A DNA stretch of 64,000 nt, taken from positions 124,001 through 188,000 of the forward strand of contig PXUA01000005.1 of assembly GCA_003022435.1 (NCBI GenBank), given 5' to 3'. The translations under genes and the position numbers were made by a program. Below are positions 17,917 to 30,264 of the stretch, in pieces. The notes under the pieces are model-generated. The model ran no database searches, had not been told where the DNA came from, and worked only from the letters and a program-made list of their open reading frames with translations. Every line of letters starts with the position of its first letter. Within the stretch, counting starts at the first letter, position 1. This stretch comes from Bacteroidetes bacterium SW_9_63_38. Its GTDB lineage: Bacteria; Bacteroidota; Rhodothermia; Rhodothermales; Salinibacteraceae.

Positions 17917-18486
17917 TTACTCGGCGTCGGACAGCACGAGCGCATAGAGGTCGGAGAGCGGAATCTCCAGATCGAACGCGTGCCCCGTAATCGGATCCGA
18001 CAGTGCGGTGTGGGCCCGATACTGCCACTCGTCGGCGTCCCGCGTGTACTGGGCGAGAAGGGGCTTCTCGGGATCGATCACCCAGTACTCCCGAAGCGAC
18101 GCCAGTTCGGTGTAGGCGGCGAGCTTATCGCCCTGGTCACGGGCCTTCGTCGCATCCGACGTGACCTCCACGACCAACTCCGGATTTTCCAACGTCCGCG
18201 GCCGGGTGTCCTCGTAGGACGGCTCACAGGCGACGACCACGTCCGGATACACGTACCCAAAGGACACGCGCACCCGCTGATCGGAGGTCATCACCCAGCA
18301 TCCCTGCGACTGAAGACGCGTGCGGAGTTCTGCCGACACATTGTCCTTAATCTGATTGTGTTCGGGTTCAGCGCCGGCCATGGGAATGACGGATCCGTTT
18401 TGAAGCTCGTACCGCTCGTCCTCGGCGTCGGCGTCCAGCTCCAGGTACTCTTCAACGGTGTATGAGCGGGTCGCAACAGTAGCCAT
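17917..18486 (-). CDS. Uma2 (DUF820) family protein
   Basis: 189 residues. It has the Uma2 fold pattern, a restriction-endonuclease-like core: YTVEEYLELDADAEDERYELQNGSVIPM at the start, then VYPDVVVACEPSYEDTR, PELVVEVTSDATKARDQGDKLAAYTELASLREYWVIDPE. The conserved Asp, Glu and Lys residues match the nuclease-like site. Such genes occur in many copies in some phyla; whether they cut DNA is unclear. The start is the ATG at 18486. The protein looks complete. Confidence 0.88.
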   Translation of the reverse strand: MATVATRSYTVEEYLELDADAEDERYELQNGSVIPMAGAEPEHNQIKDNVSAELRTRLQSQGCWVMTSDQRVRVSFGYVYPDVVVACEPSYEDTRPRTLENPELVVEVTSDATKARDQGDKLAAYTELASLREYWVIDPEKPLLAQYTRDADEWQYRAHTALSDPITGHAFDLEIPLSDLYALVLSDAE

Positions 18487-18697
18487 TGCACACTGAGACT
18501 TAGGAAACAACCGAAGATGGACATTCTGTGAACCGATGCGGGACTGCCAGGATCCCCCCGACGCATCCAAAGCAAAGGGCGGTTCGGGGACTATGCGTCC
18601 TCGAACCGCCCCTTCCTTCGGCGTTCCCGAACGGAGCCTCCCGGACGAGGACCGCTACCTCGCCCTCTGCCTCCGCGTGCGGCGGGACCGGTGGGCG

Positions 18698-21322
18698 TCA
18701 CGCCGACTCGTTCGGCTCGGACCGGTCCGTCGGCTCCTCACCGGAATCCGAGTCCGAAACGCTCGGGGCCCCATCGCCCATCGAAGATGGGATTCCGTCT
18801 CCCAACTCTTCCGCCGGAAGGTCTTCGGATCCGGACTGTTGTACGACGCCCGACGCGAGCGCCCCGCGCTCGGTGGGCGAGCCGGGAAACATGCCGCCCT
18901 GGCGGTACTCGTCGAGGGAAAACTCATCAACCTGAATGTACCGCTCGCGCGCCTCGTCGGCCCGGTGGACGATCTCGTACTCCTCGTCCGTGATCACACC
19001 CTCCTCGCGCGCCTCGTCGAGCAGCTGGTGCGGCCGCTTCTTCGGCAGGCATCCGTCGCGGATGGCGTCTTTGATCTTCTGTCCCACATGGTACGCGTCG
19101 CGGCTGAGGCGGAATGCATTCTCCAGCTCACCGAGCGGCTGATCCATCGTGTCCGGCACGTAGAGGTCCTTCGTGAGCCACTCGCGGGTGCCGTCCTTCT
19201 CCTGAATGGCCCGTGCAATCGTGCCGCCGAGATCGTCGTCCGGCATCGAGCCGAAGGTGTTTATCCGTGCCCACGGCGCCACGACGAGTCGCAAGAGCCA
19301 CGTGAGTCCCGGCACCTTCAGGTTCTCGAACAGGCCCTCGAACGCCTCCTGCATCTGTGCAAAGGCGTACTGCATGCTCCAGTGCAGGAACGGCTCCTGC
19401 TCGGGATCGCGCCCCTCCTTCTCGAAGCGCGTGAGCACCGCCGTGCCCAGGTACATCCACGAGAGGATATCGGCAAAGCGACCGGTGATCTTCTCCTTCC
19501 GCTTCAACGCACCGCCGAGACTGCCCATCGCGATGTCGGCGAAGAAGGCAAAGCTCGCCGCCGCCCAGGCCATCTTGCGGTAGTACGGCGCCGCGGGTCC
19601 GCTGACGGGCGAGCTCGCGAGACGGCCGCGGGTCAGGCTGAGCCCAAAGGCCCGGAAGCCGTTGCGCACCACGTGCCTAACGTGACTCCAGAAGGCGTCG
19701 TCGAACTTCTCAACGTCCCCGTCCATCAGCGCCTCAATCTCCTTCAGGGCATACGGATGGCACCGAATCGCCCCCTGTCCGAAGATCATCATCGTCCGGG
19801 TGAGGATGTTGGCCCCCTCGACCGTGATGCTGATCGGAAGCGCCTGGTAGGCCAGCCCGAGGAGATTGCTGGGGCCGCGCGAGATCCCGTTTCCGGCCAG
19901 GATGTCCATGCCGTCGTTCACGAGATCTCGCTGCATCTCGGTAGTGTTGTACTTCATGATGGCCGACACCACGGCCGGCTTCTCACCGCTGTCGACAGCC
20001 CCGGCGGTATAACGGCGCGCGGCGTCCATGATGTAGGTGTACCCGGCAATGCGTGCCAGCGGTTCCTCAATGCCCTCAAACTTGCCGATCGAAAGGCCGA
20101 ACTGCTCGCGCACGGCGGCGTGAGCCCCAGCCACTCGCGTCGTGAACTTGCCGCCACCGGTGGCCTGCGCGGGCAGCATAATGCCGCGGCCCGCCGACAG
20201 GGCGTCCATGAGCATGGTCCAGCCTTCGCCCGCGCCTTCGGCGCCGCCAATGATGGCGTCGATCGGGAGCACCACGTCCTCCCCCTCCGTCGGGCAGTTG
20301 TAAAACGCCACGCCCAGCGGGTCGTGACGACGGCCGAGCTTCACGCCGTCCGCGTCCGTCGGGACCAGTGCACACGTGATGCCCAGCTCCTCGCCCTTCC
20401 CGAGGTGGTTGTTCGGATCGTGGAGCTTGAAGGCCAGTCCGAGCACCCCGGACACCGCCGCCAGCGAAATGTAGCGCTTCTCCCAGTTCAGGCGCAGCTT
20501 GAGCTCGCCGTCGTCGTCCTTGAACACCTCGCCGTACGACTCCATCGAGCCGGCATCGGACCCCGCGTTCGGCTCCGTCAGCGCAAACGCCGGCAGAATG
20601 TCGCCGTCGGCCAAGCGCGGCAGATAGTACTCTTTTTGATCCTCGGTGCCGTAGTGCATGAGCAGCTCCCCCGGCCCGAGGGAATTCGGCACCATCACCG
20701 TGATGCCGAGTGGCACCGAGTGGGCCCCCAGCTTCTGGACCACCGCGCTCCGCCCCGCCGCCGAAAAGCCAAGCCCTCCCTGCTCTTCCGGAATAATGAG
20801 CCCGAAGAAGCCTTGCTCTGTCAAGTAGTCCCAGGTTTCCGCCGAAAGGTCCCCGCGCTGGTGCACCTTCCAGTCGTCGACCATGCCGCACACCTCCTCA
20901 CACGGCCCGTCGAGAAAGGCCTGCTCCTCATCGGTGAGCTCCGGATAGAGCTGGTTGAGCGTCTTCTCGAAGTCGGGATTCCCCGAAAACAGCTCGCCGT
21001 CCATCCAGACCGACCCGGCGTCGATCGCCGTCTGCTCGGTCTCCGAGATGGTCGGCAAAAATTGAAGCGCTTCCATCAGTTTCATTAGTGAGGAAGATAC
21101 CAGACGCCGAATCGGCCCCACGTTGAAAACAGTGACGAGAACCCCGTACGGGATCCAGACCCACGTCGGGGCACCGCCCCCGTACAGACCGACTGCTCCC
21201 GCCACTGCCCAGAGCCAGAGCGGCGCTCCTGTATAGCCGAGTACAAACGTAACGAGCAGAACGCCCGCCGCAATTCCCAGGGTGGGCATGCTCGCAAATG
21301 CATCGAAAAACGGCAGAGTCAT
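18698..21322 (-). CDS. fadE: Acyl-CoA dehydrogenase, FadE type
   Basis: 874 residues. This long FadE class introduces the first double bond in beta-oxidation. Two or three N-terminal membrane helices (about residues 1-60) precede the dehydrogenase domain: GFFGLIIPEEQGGLGFSAAG, ALTEPNAGSDAGSM, and the later ITVEGANILTRTMMIFGQGA. A FadE-specific C-terminal extension of about 300 residues follows and ends in a Ser/Asp/Glu-rich tail. Two TTAAC-N3-GTTAA palindromes lie 75-118 bases upstream. It is the last gene of the TetR-fadD-fadB-fadA-fadE series and probably has its own promoter. Confidence 0.95.
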   Translation of the reverse strand: MTLPFFDAFASMPTLGIAAGVLLVTFVLGYTGAPLWLWAVAGAVGLYGGGAPTWVWIPYGVLVTVFNVGPIRRLVSSSLMKLMEALQFLPTISETEQTAIDAGSVWMDGELFSGNPDFEKTLNQLYPELTDEEQAFLDGPCEEVCGMVDDWKVHQRGDLSAETWDYLTEQGFFGLIIPEEQGGLGFSAAGRSAVVQKLGAHSVPLGITVMVPNSLGPGELLMHYGTEDQKEYYLPRLADGDILPAFALTEPNAGSDAGSMESYGEVFKDDDGELKLRLNWEKRYISLAAVSGVLGLAFKLHDPNNHLGKGEELGITCALVPTDADGVKLGRRHDPLGVAFYNCPTEGEDVVLPIDAIIGGAEGAGEGWTMLMDALSAGRGIMLPAQATGGGKFTTRVAGAHAAVREQFGLSIGKFEGIEEPLARIAGYTYIMDAARRYTAGAVDSGEKPAVVSAIMKYNTTEMQRDLVNDGMDILAGNGISRGPSNLLGLAYQALPISITVEGANILTRTMMIFGQGAIRCHPYALKEIEALMDGDVEKFDDAFWSHVRHVVRNGFRAFGLSLTRGRLASSPVSGPAAPYYRKMAWAAASFAFFADIAMGSLGGALKRKEKITGRFADILSWMYLGTAVLTRFEKEGRDPEQEPFLHWSMQYAFAQMQEAFEGLFENLKVPGLTWLLRLVVAPWARINTFGSMPDDDLGGTIARAIQEKDGTREWLTKDLYVPDTMDQPLGELENAFRLSRDAYHVGQKIKDAIRDGCLPKKRPHQLLDEAREEGVITDEEYEIVHRADEARERYIQVDEFSLDEYRQGGMFPGSPTERGALASGVVQQSGSEDLPAEELGDGIPSSMGDGAPSVSDSDSGEEPTDRSEPNESA

Positions 21323-21396
21323 AACAAACCTCCTTGTCAATTCGAGTCAGCGAATGGTTGGGACGGCGGTACCGTCATGGAATTTTTTCGGGCTGA

Positions 21397-21440
21397 TTAA
21401 CACTGTTAACTGGTAACCGATACGTACTTAACGGTGTTAT
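21397..21440. promoter_or_regulatory. Two candidate TetR/FadR operators before fadE
   Basis: Two palindromes of the form TTAAC-N3-GTTAA are present: TTAACACTGTTAA at 21397-21409 and TTAACGGTGTTAT (one base off) at 21428-21440. Their centres are 31 bases apart, about three helical turns. The same motif occurs once before the hydroxyacyl-CoA dehydrogenase gene. By inference they bind the TetR-family protein encoded at 27462-28082. Confidence 0.65.
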
Positions 21441-21634
21441 GTTTTGGAAATTCATACATCCAGCCGAAATTTTTTGTCTCGGATGTGCCAAGCCGACCCT
21501 TCTCAAGTCCGCCCCGGCTTCATCCTTTTCTGGGGGTGTGCCCTGTTTTCCGGTGGGATCGGGCGTTGGTCAATTGGTTGTGTCTACGCCGCTGGGAAGA
21601 GACTCAGAGCGACATCTCCATCTCGCCTCTTGGA

Positions 21635-22840
21635 TCAGAGCCGAAGATTTTCGATCACACCGGCGGCGCCCATCCCCCCACCTACGCACATCGTGCAGAG
21701 GCCGTATCGGACCTCGCGGCGGATCATCTCGTGCAGGAGCGTGGCCGTCAGCTTCGCCCCCGTGCATCCGAGCGGGTGGCCCAGTGCAATTGCCCCGCCG
21801 TTCACGTTGACGGTGTCCTCATCGAGCCCCACCTCGCGGATCACGGCCAGCGACTGCGCGGCAAACGCTTCGTTGAGCTCCACAAGTCCGATGTCATCGA
21901 GGCTCAGTCCCGTCTGCTCCAGCACCTTGGGGATCGCCTCTACCGGCCCGATGCCCATCACGTCCGGCGCCACCCCGGCCACCGAAAAGCCTACCAGTCG
22001 CCCGAGCGGGTCCACACCGAGGTCGTTCATCCGGTTCTCGCTCATGACGACGGTAGCAGCTCCCCCATCCGACCGCTGCGAGGAATTGCCCGGCGTGACG
22101 GTCCCGCCCTTCTTGAACGCGGCGGGGAGTTGAGACAGTACATCCAGGTTCGTGTCCCGGCGCGGCCCCTCGTCCACGGCGAACTCTCTCTGCATCGTGG
22201 TAGTGCCACCCGCGTGCCCGTTGACGGACTCGTAGTGGGTCTCCTCCACCTCCAGCGGCACGATCTCATCCTCGAACCGCCCGTTGTCGATGGCATCCAC
22301 GGCCCGCTCGTGCGAGCGCAACGAGAACCGATCCTGGTCTTCGCGCGATACCTCGTACCGCTCGGCCACATTCTCGGCGGTGATGCCCATCGAGACGTAG
22401 GTGTCGATGTCGTCCTCCGCCAGCTCCGGATCGGGCTGGAAGAAGAATCCGCTCATCGGCACCTGACTCATCGATTCGGCACCGCCCGCAACGACCACCT
22501 CCGCGGTCCCCGTGGCGATGGCCTGCGAGCCCTGCGCGATCGTCTGTAGACCCGACGAGCAGAAGCGGTTGACGGTGGCCCCGGGCACGTGATCGGGCAG
22601 TCCCGCCTTCCGGGCGATGATCCGCCCCACATTCATGCCCTGTGCCCCCTCCGGAAAGGCGCATCCCATGAGCACGTCGTCGACCATCTCGGGCTCCAGC
22701 CCGTCAACGCGGTGCATGGCTCCTTTCACGGCCTCGGCGCCCAGATCCTCGGGCCGGTAGTTCTGTAGTGTCCCCTTGTTGGCCTTACCAACGGGGGTGC
22801 GGGCGCTGCTGACGATATACGCTCCGTTTTGTGCTTCCAT
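21635..22840 (-). CDS. fadA: Acetyl-CoA acyltransferase (3-ketoacyl-CoA thiolase)
   Basis: 401 residues, typical for a thiolase. It cleaves 3-ketoacyl-CoA with CoA at the end of each beta-oxidation round. The nucleophile is Cys94 in NRFCSSGLQT. The His is in ELNEAFAAQSLAV and GGAIALGHPLGCTG, and the second Cys is in LCTMCVGGGMGAA. It lies 118 bases after the dehydrogenase-hydratase gene and should be cotranscribed with it. The two proteins would form the trifunctional FadA-FadB pair. Confidence 0.95.
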   Translation of the reverse strand: MEAQNGAYIVSSARTPVGKANKGTLQNYRPEDLGAEAVKGAMHRVDGLEPEMVDDVLMGCAFPEGAQGMNVGRIIARKAGLPDHVPGATVNRFCSSGLQTIAQGSQAIATGTAEVVVAGGAESMSQVPMSGFFFQPDPELAEDDIDTYVSMGITAENVAERYEVSREDQDRFSLRSHERAVDAIDNGRFEDEIVPLEVEETHYESVNGHAGGTTTMQREFAVDEGPRRDTNLDVLSQLPAAFKKGGTVTPGNSSQRSDGGAATVVMSENRMNDLGVDPLGRLVGFSVAGVAPDVMGIGPVEAIPKVLEQTGLSLDDIGLVELNEAFAAQSLAVIREVGLDEDTVNVNGGAIALGHPLGCTGAKLTATLLHEMIRREVRYGLCTMCVGGGMGAAGVIENLRL

Positions 22841-22958
22841 GATCCTATTGCGTTGAGTCGTTGAAATGTCGAACGGAAAATGACATGGCTGAGCGCACCG
22901 CCGCTCCGACGGTCACCACCAATCTCAGAACGTCCCAACGTTGAACGTTCCAACGCCA

Positions 22959-25373
<2,415 letters not shown>

Positions 25374-25402
25374 AATCCTATGTGACCTTGGGTGAGTTGA
25401 CA

Positions 25403-25415
25403 TTAACGGTGTTAA
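25403..25415. promoter_or_regulatory. Candidate TetR/FadR operator before fadB
   Basis: TTAACGGTGTTAA, with perfect 5-bp arms, lies 30 bases upstream of the dehydrogenase-hydratase start. It has the same form as the two sites before fadE. A repressor here would block the promoter of the fadB-fadA unit. Confidence 0.68.
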
Positions 25416-25490
25416 CTGCAGGCCCTACTACGCGGAACCGCTTCCATCTACACGTGATCCCTGAACGGGAACTGTTACAGCTCGCGTCCC

Positions 25491-27398
25491 TCAGAGCGAG
25501 GCAATCACGGCGCCGCGCTCCGTAAGCTCTTCGGGCGCTTCGTCTTCATAGTAGAGGGCGTCGATTTCCGTACCAAACGTCTTCTGGATCTGTGGCCGCT
25601 TTACCTTGAGCGTCGGGGTAAGCAGTCCGGACTCGATCGTCAATTCGTCCGGCACGAGGGCAAATCGTTTCACCGTCGCCCAGTGATCGAGCCCCTCATT
25701 CGCCTCCATAACCAGGGTCCGGAAGGCGTCGACGATCTCCGGAGACTTCAGCAATTTCTTGAACGCCCCCTCCGGATCAAGCCCCCGCTCCTCAGCCTCC
25801 GCGCGCACTTGGTCCTCAGTCGGAAAAATGAGGGCCGCGCAGAACTTCCGATCGTTTCCCACGACGACCGCTTTGTCGACCAGCGGCTGACTTCCCAACT
25901 GATTCTCGATGGGCTGCGGCATCACGTACTTGCCGGTCGACAGCTTAAAGAGATCCTTCTTGCGGTCCGTAATCTTCAAGAACCCTTGCTCGTTCACTTC
26001 TCCCACGTCGCCGGTGTGAAACCACCCCTCCTCCGTAAGCACCTCATCGGTCTTGTCGGGTCGTTTGTAGTAGCCCTGCATCACGTGCGGCCCGCGCGTC
26101 AGAATCTCGCCGTCGTCCGCAATCCGAACCTCCACGCCGGGAATGGGCTCGCCGACCGTGCCCGGCTTAGTCCGCTGCGGTCGGGTAAACGCGATCACGG
26201 GACTAGTTTCGGTGAGCCCGTAGCCCTGAATGGTCGGGATGCCCGCCGCGGCGAGCGTGTTGGCCAGGTCCGGCTGCAGGGCCGCCCCACCGACCACAAT
26301 CCATTTAACACGCCCGCCGAGGGACGCCCGCCATTTCTTGAACACGAGACGATCCGCCACGGCCCGCTTCATCTTGTAGACCCCCGACATCGACTCGTCC
26401 ATCTCGTACTCCTGGGCCAGGTCGAGCGCCCAGTCGCCAATCGTACGCTGCAATCCTTCCAGGCCCAAAATCTTTTTCCGGATCCCGGCATACACCTTCT
26501 CCAACACACGGGGCACCGACGCGAACGCCGTCGGTCTCACTTTGGGGAGCGCTTCCACCAGGTCATCCGGATGGGTAAAGTAGATGCTGACCCCCCGCAT
26601 CATGAACGAATACTGGAGCATCCGGGCAAACACGTGAGTCAGCGGCAGAAAGGAAAGAACAACCTCTCCCTCTGCCCCCGTTTCGAAGTCTGAGAGCTCC
26701 CCCACTGAGTTGACGGCATTCGACGAGATGTTTTCGTGGGAGAGCATCACCCCTTTCGGCTGTCCCGTCGTGCCGCTCGTGTAGATGGTGGTCGCCAGAT
26801 CGTCGGCGTCGATCTGGTCGCGCAGCCGCTGGATGTGGGCATCCTGATCGTCGGTGGCGGTTCGCCCTCGCGTCCGGATTTCATCCAGGGTTACGAGATC
26901 AACGCGGTCGGGCAGTTCTGGCAGCCCTGACTCTTCTCCGGTGTCGCAGAGGATCACTGTTTCGATTTCCGGCAGGTCCGGAAGAACCTCCGCTGCCTGT
27001 TCAAGCCGCTTCGGGTTGGCTACTGCGAGCGCCTTCGCCTCCGAGTGCCCGGCGATGTACTGCATCTGGTCCGCCGAACTCGAGAGGTATAGGGGGACAT
27101 CGATGAGCCCAGCGATGAGGCAGCCCATGTCCACGATACAGAACGGCACATCGCTCTCCAGCAGTAGGGCCACCCGGTCGCCGCGCTCCAGTCCGAGGTC
27201 GAGTAGCCCGAGCGCTGTTTCTTCGGACTGCACTCGAAACTGATCCAATGACAGCGGCTCCCATCCCTCGCCGGTCGGCTGATTCAACGCCTGCGGGTTC
27301 TCGTAGGCCTCACAGGCATCGTAGAGGAGTTCGGGAAGGGTTCGCCCCAGCGCAACGTCACCGGCGTCAGAAGGGGCAGTGTAGGTCGGTCCGGACAT
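25491..27398 (-). CDS. fadD: Long-chain fatty acid-CoA ligase
   Basis: 635 residues. It is an AMP-forming ligase that activates fatty acids with ATP and CoA. The P-loop-like motif TIYTSGTTGQPKGVMLSHEN is at about residues 210-229. GYGLTETSPVIAF and the WFHTGDVGEV segment follow, then ITDRKKDLFKLSTGKYVMPQ. The length and insertions match the long-chain (FadD15-like) class. The upstream gene is the TetR regulator (63-base gap). A second start 19 codons upstream is possible, but the ATG at 27398 fits the family better. Confidence 0.94.
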   Translation of the reverse strand: MSGPTYTAPSDAGDVALGRTLPELLYDACEAYENPQALNQPTGEGWEPLSLDQFRVQSEETALGLLDLGLERGDRVALLLESDVPFCIVDMGCLIAGLIDVPLYLSSSADQMQYIAGHSEAKALAVANPKRLEQAAEVLPDLPEIETVILCDTGEESGLPELPDRVDLVTLDEIRTRGRTATDDQDAHIQRLRDQIDADDLATTIYTSGTTGQPKGVMLSHENISSNAVNSVGELSDFETGAEGEVVLSFLPLTHVFARMLQYSFMMRGVSIYFTHPDDLVEALPKVRPTAFASVPRVLEKVYAGIRKKILGLEGLQRTIGDWALDLAQEYEMDESMSGVYKMKRAVADRLVFKKWRASLGGRVKWIVVGGAALQPDLANTLAAAGIPTIQGYGLTETSPVIAFTRPQRTKPGTVGEPIPGVEVRIADDGEILTRGPHVMQGYYKRPDKTDEVLTEEGWFHTGDVGEVNEQGFLKITDRKKDLFKLSTGKYVMPQPIENQLGSQPLVDKAVVVGNDRKFCAALIFPTEDQVRAEAEERGLDPEGAFKKLLKSPEIVDAFRTLVMEANEGLDHWATVKRFALVPDELTIESGLLTPTLKVKRPQIQKTFGTEIDALYYEDEAPEELTERGAVIASL

Positions 27399-27461
27399 GG
27401 CCGTAGAGCGATCAGGAGAGGCAGCAGCGTGTACGGGTATAAGAAGATTCCGCAAAGACCC

Positions 27462-28082
27462 TTACGCCGAAGACGGGGTTCGCTGGCACCCCTGGAGGGT
27501 TCGCTGGATAGCCACATCGATGAACGCCTCACGGTCAATCCGAGCATCGACCCGTCCGGCAAGCAGAAGCGAAACGGTGCCGTGAAGAGAAGCCCAGATG
27601 GTACTGGTCAGTACTCTCGGGTCATCAACTTCAAATACGCCCTGCTCTTCTCCTTCCTCAAGAGCACGACTGAAGACATCCAGGTTGTTTCGCGCCTGTC
27701 GATACTTCTCCGGAGGATACCGCTCCATGCGTTCCGGCCGGAGCTGAAACATAATTTCGTAGTACTCCGGATTCTCCAGCCCGAAATCAATGAACGTCCG
27801 ACAGAGCGCCTGCAGTCGTTCAACCGGGGCATCCGGACGGTCCGCGGCGGTCTCGGAAAGCCCGTCTTGCAACTGCATCATGCCCTCGTGAATCAGGGCG
27901 TGGAGCAGAGCATCCTTGCTGTCAAAATACAGATAGATGCTCGTGGCGCTGTAGCCAATCGCGTCCGCAATCTTCCGCATCGAAAGATTCTGGTATCCCT
28001 TCTTCACCAGCAGGTGCCGGGCCGTATCCAGAATCCGACGCCGCAGGTCTCCGTTTTCGGACGTGTCAGCGGACGTGCTCAT
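27462..28082 (-). CDS. TetR-family regulator, probable fatty-acid-degradation repressor
   Basis: 206 residues. The N-terminal helix-turn-helix is at about residues 14-60 (RRRILDTARHLLVKKGYQNLSMRKIADAIG, SATSIYLYFDSKDALLHALI). The C-terminal domain is a TetR ligand domain with the ENPEYYEIMFQLRPERM run seen in fatty-acid regulators. It is the first gene of the fad series. By inference it represses the locus and is released by acyl-CoA. The palindromes before fadB and fadE are its likely sites; none is seen before its own gene. Confidence 0.9.
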   Translation of the reverse strand: MSTSADTSENGDLRRRILDTARHLLVKKGYQNLSMRKIADAIGYSATSIYLYFDSKDALLHALIHEGMMQLQDGLSETAADRPDAPVERLQALCRTFIDFGLENPEYYEIMFQLRPERMERYPPEKYRQARNNLDVFSRALEEGEEQGVFEVDDPRVLTSTIWASLHGTVSLLLAGRVDARIDREAFIDVAIQRTLQGCQRTPSSA

Positions 28083-28227
28083 GAGAATAGCGGGGTAGGA
28101 GAAAAACGTCCCCTATGCAACTCTACTGTGCACCTTTACACTTGGCTCAATCAATTGGCTTCAGGTCGCACAAAAAAGGAAGAGACATCGCCTGAGAAAT
28201 CCCTGACCTCCGAGCGCATGAAGTGTA

Positions 28228-28620
28228 TCACGCAGGGTCTTCGTCCTCTTCTTCCTCCTGATTGAGCTTCCGAACGGCATATCCTGCCCCCACAGCCGCC
28301 AACAAAGCAACGCCTCCGTCAACGGGAACAGGCTCTTCCCCCGGCGGAGGGGCTTTCGTACGCATCTCATCATCTATACGTTGCTCAGGAGGAGGTGTAT
28401 TCTCCGAAGGCGTCGTTGACTCAGACTCCGATGGTGAAGTTGATTCCGCCCAGTCAGGCAACTGGGAAGAGTGAGTAGGTCCCTTGCTTCCAGTAAGTGT
28501 GTTGCTCTGTCCGCATACGGGACTCGGCGAAAGCACGAACATGCTCATGACGACGAAACAAACGAGCATGTGGAAAGCGAAGTCGTGCGGTACTCTCAGC
28601 GCAGAACGGATGGGAATCAT
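28228..28620 (-). CDS. Small exported protein with PID-CTERM-like tail
   Basis: 130 residues from the ATG at 28620. The first 35 residues form a signal peptide (FAFHMLVCFVVMSMFVL, then SPVCGQS). A low-complexity Ser/Thr/Pro/Glu stretch follows. Near the end is PVPVDGGVALLAAVGAGYAV, the pattern of the PID-CTERM short sorting/anchor signal known from Bacteroidota, then basic residues and an acidic tail, EEEEDEDPA. This suggests a membrane-anchored or sorted protein. Its function is unknown. It lies 252 bases downstream of porV on the same strand. Confidence 0.75.
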   Translation of the reverse strand: MIPIRSALRVPHDFAFHMLVCFVVMSMFVLSPSPVCGQSNTLTGSKGPTHSSQLPDWAESTSPSESESTTPSENTPPPEQRIDDEMRTKAPPPGEEPVPVDGGVALLAAVGAGYAVRKLNQEEEEDEDPA

Positions 28621-28871
28621 TTTCACGATGCGACTTGGCGTCGGGACCGATGAGAGCAAAATATTGACCAGGTCGAGCACAAAACCAGGTTGTGCTCTTC
28701 CAATAGTGGCGTACACGCCGAGCGACAACTGAACTCGGATCACACGGTGGGAGTACGGTACCTCCGCCCAAACGAGTCAGGGCTTCAGGATAACCCTGAC
28801 AGCGCTTCGATCCCACAGCCTACAGCCCACAGCACCTCCCCAGCACAAAGACCGCTTACAATAGAACAATT

Positions 28872-29984
28872 CTATTCCTGAAACTCAAATAGAAGTGAAA
28901 ATCGAAGCGTGTTGGCGAGCGGACTATTCTCTTCAAGCGTGTAGAGGTACGACATGTCAATCCCGACGATGTTGTAACGCAGCCCCGCCCCGAAGTTCAG
29001 AAACTCCCGATTCCCGTTGTCTGGGTCCTCGTAAAAGTACCCGGTACGAAGAGCAAACAAATCACTGTACCAGTACTCCGCCCCGACGCCCATCGTGAAC
29101 TGCTCAGCCACGCTGAGCGTGTTGGTCTGCCCCTCGTCCACCTCCCCACTCGCCGTTCCCCAAGACGAGAAGATCGACTCGTAGAAGGGCTTCCCGTCCT
29201 GCCCTTCTCGATCCACGAGCGACTTGTTGAAGTCGTTGGCAATCGTCAGGGAATTGTGTTCATCGAAGTCGAACGTAAAGGCATACCCGAGCCGCAGGTT
29301 CATGGGCAACGGCTCTTTCGCACTCTCGTACTGAAGTCGACCGCCCATATTCGCAATGTTGGCCCCTGTCGAGAAGGTCGTCGTCACCCCACCCAACTCG
29401 AAGGGGGTCGTCCGGTACAATCCCGAGAGATCACCGGCAACGGTCGAGGCTTTCCCACTGCTGCCCTGATTGAGCTTCGAGTAAATGGCGCGAAGCGAGG
29501 TCCCGACCCCCAACCGTTCGGACACACGGTACCCGTACGACACTCCGACGGCAAGATCGTACGCGCTAACCTCTCCTTGAGATCGCCCCTCCGAATCACG
29601 GAGCTCCGTTTCTCCGAGGTTCAGATATGTCACGTGTCCCCCAAAGGTGCCAATGCCGTCCACGTGGTACGTCCCCACGAGATACTCATAGAACAGCCCG
29701 GCGTCGAATTGCGGCAGCCAGTTCGCGTGGGTGATGCCCACCTGCGTATTCCGTTGAAACGCAAGGCCCGACGGGTTCCAGAACATCGCGTTGGCGTTGT
29801 TGGCCACTGCCACCCCCGTATTCCCCATTCCGGCCGACCGGCTGTCCGGCTCAATCCGTAGAAACAGACCACTCGCCTGTCCAAGTTGCGCCTGAGCGGG
29901 CACGGCAAGCCCGAGAGCGAGGACGAGCGCCCCAAGAACAGTCCATGCGCATTGACGGAAGCACATCCAACGAAGCATCATCAC
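28872..29984 (-). CDS. porV: PorV-like outer-membrane protein of the type IX secretion system
   Basis: 370 residues. The signal peptide ends near residue 33 (AVPAQAQ). The mature protein is a FadL-like 14-strand barrel of the PorV/PorQ family. The diagnostic N-terminal run is FLRIEPDSRSAGMGNTGVAV, then NANAMFWNPSGLAF. PorV shuttles type IX cargo from the translocon to the attachment complex. It stands apart from the gldKLM operon at 48-53 kb, as is usual. The C-terminal strand ends in FSLLFEFQE, which fits an outer-membrane barrel. Confidence 0.9.
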   Translation of the reverse strand: MMMLRWMCFRQCAWTVLGALVLALGLAVPAQAQLGQASGLFLRIEPDSRSAGMGNTGVAVANNANAMFWNPSGLAFQRNTQVGITHANWLPQFDAGLFYEYLVGTYHVDGIGTFGGHVTYLNLGETELRDSEGRSQGEVSAYDLAVGVSYGYRVSERLGVGTSLRAIYSKLNQGSSGKASTVAGDLSGLYRTTPFELGGVTTTFSTGANIANMGGRLQYESAKEPLPMNLRLGYAFTFDFDEHNSLTIANDFNKSLVDREGQDGKPFYESIFSSWGTASGEVDEGQTNTLSVAEQFTMGVGAEYWYSDLFALRTGYFYEDPDNGNREFLNFGAGLRYNIVGIDMSYLYTLEENSPLANTLRFSLLFEFQE

Positions 29985-30264
29985 GGGAAAAGACCTTTGC
30001 GAATAAAGTTTAGGAAACGAGAACGTTGTTTGCAGGATCTTCCAGTGTGAAGTGAAACCCCTCTCAAAACAGGGACGATCATCGATCCAATCAGTACGTC
30101 CTGCGTGTTCTCTGTAGCGATGTGCTCAATACGTATGGATAGGTCCGGTCCGTGATAACATCTGTAGTCGTCCGTACCCCCGGCCTGCTCCCAAAGACTG
30201 GGGGTAGAATGAGCTCAACGACCCAACGTTTCCAAAAATGCCCTGATCCGCCTCGTCGTTGGCA

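Noticed and set aside
18536-21088. 850-residue open frame on the plus strand
   Set aside because: It lies entirely over fadE, whose sequence is clearly conserved. Its product is rich in Arg, His and Leu, as expected of an antisense frame in GC-rich DNA.
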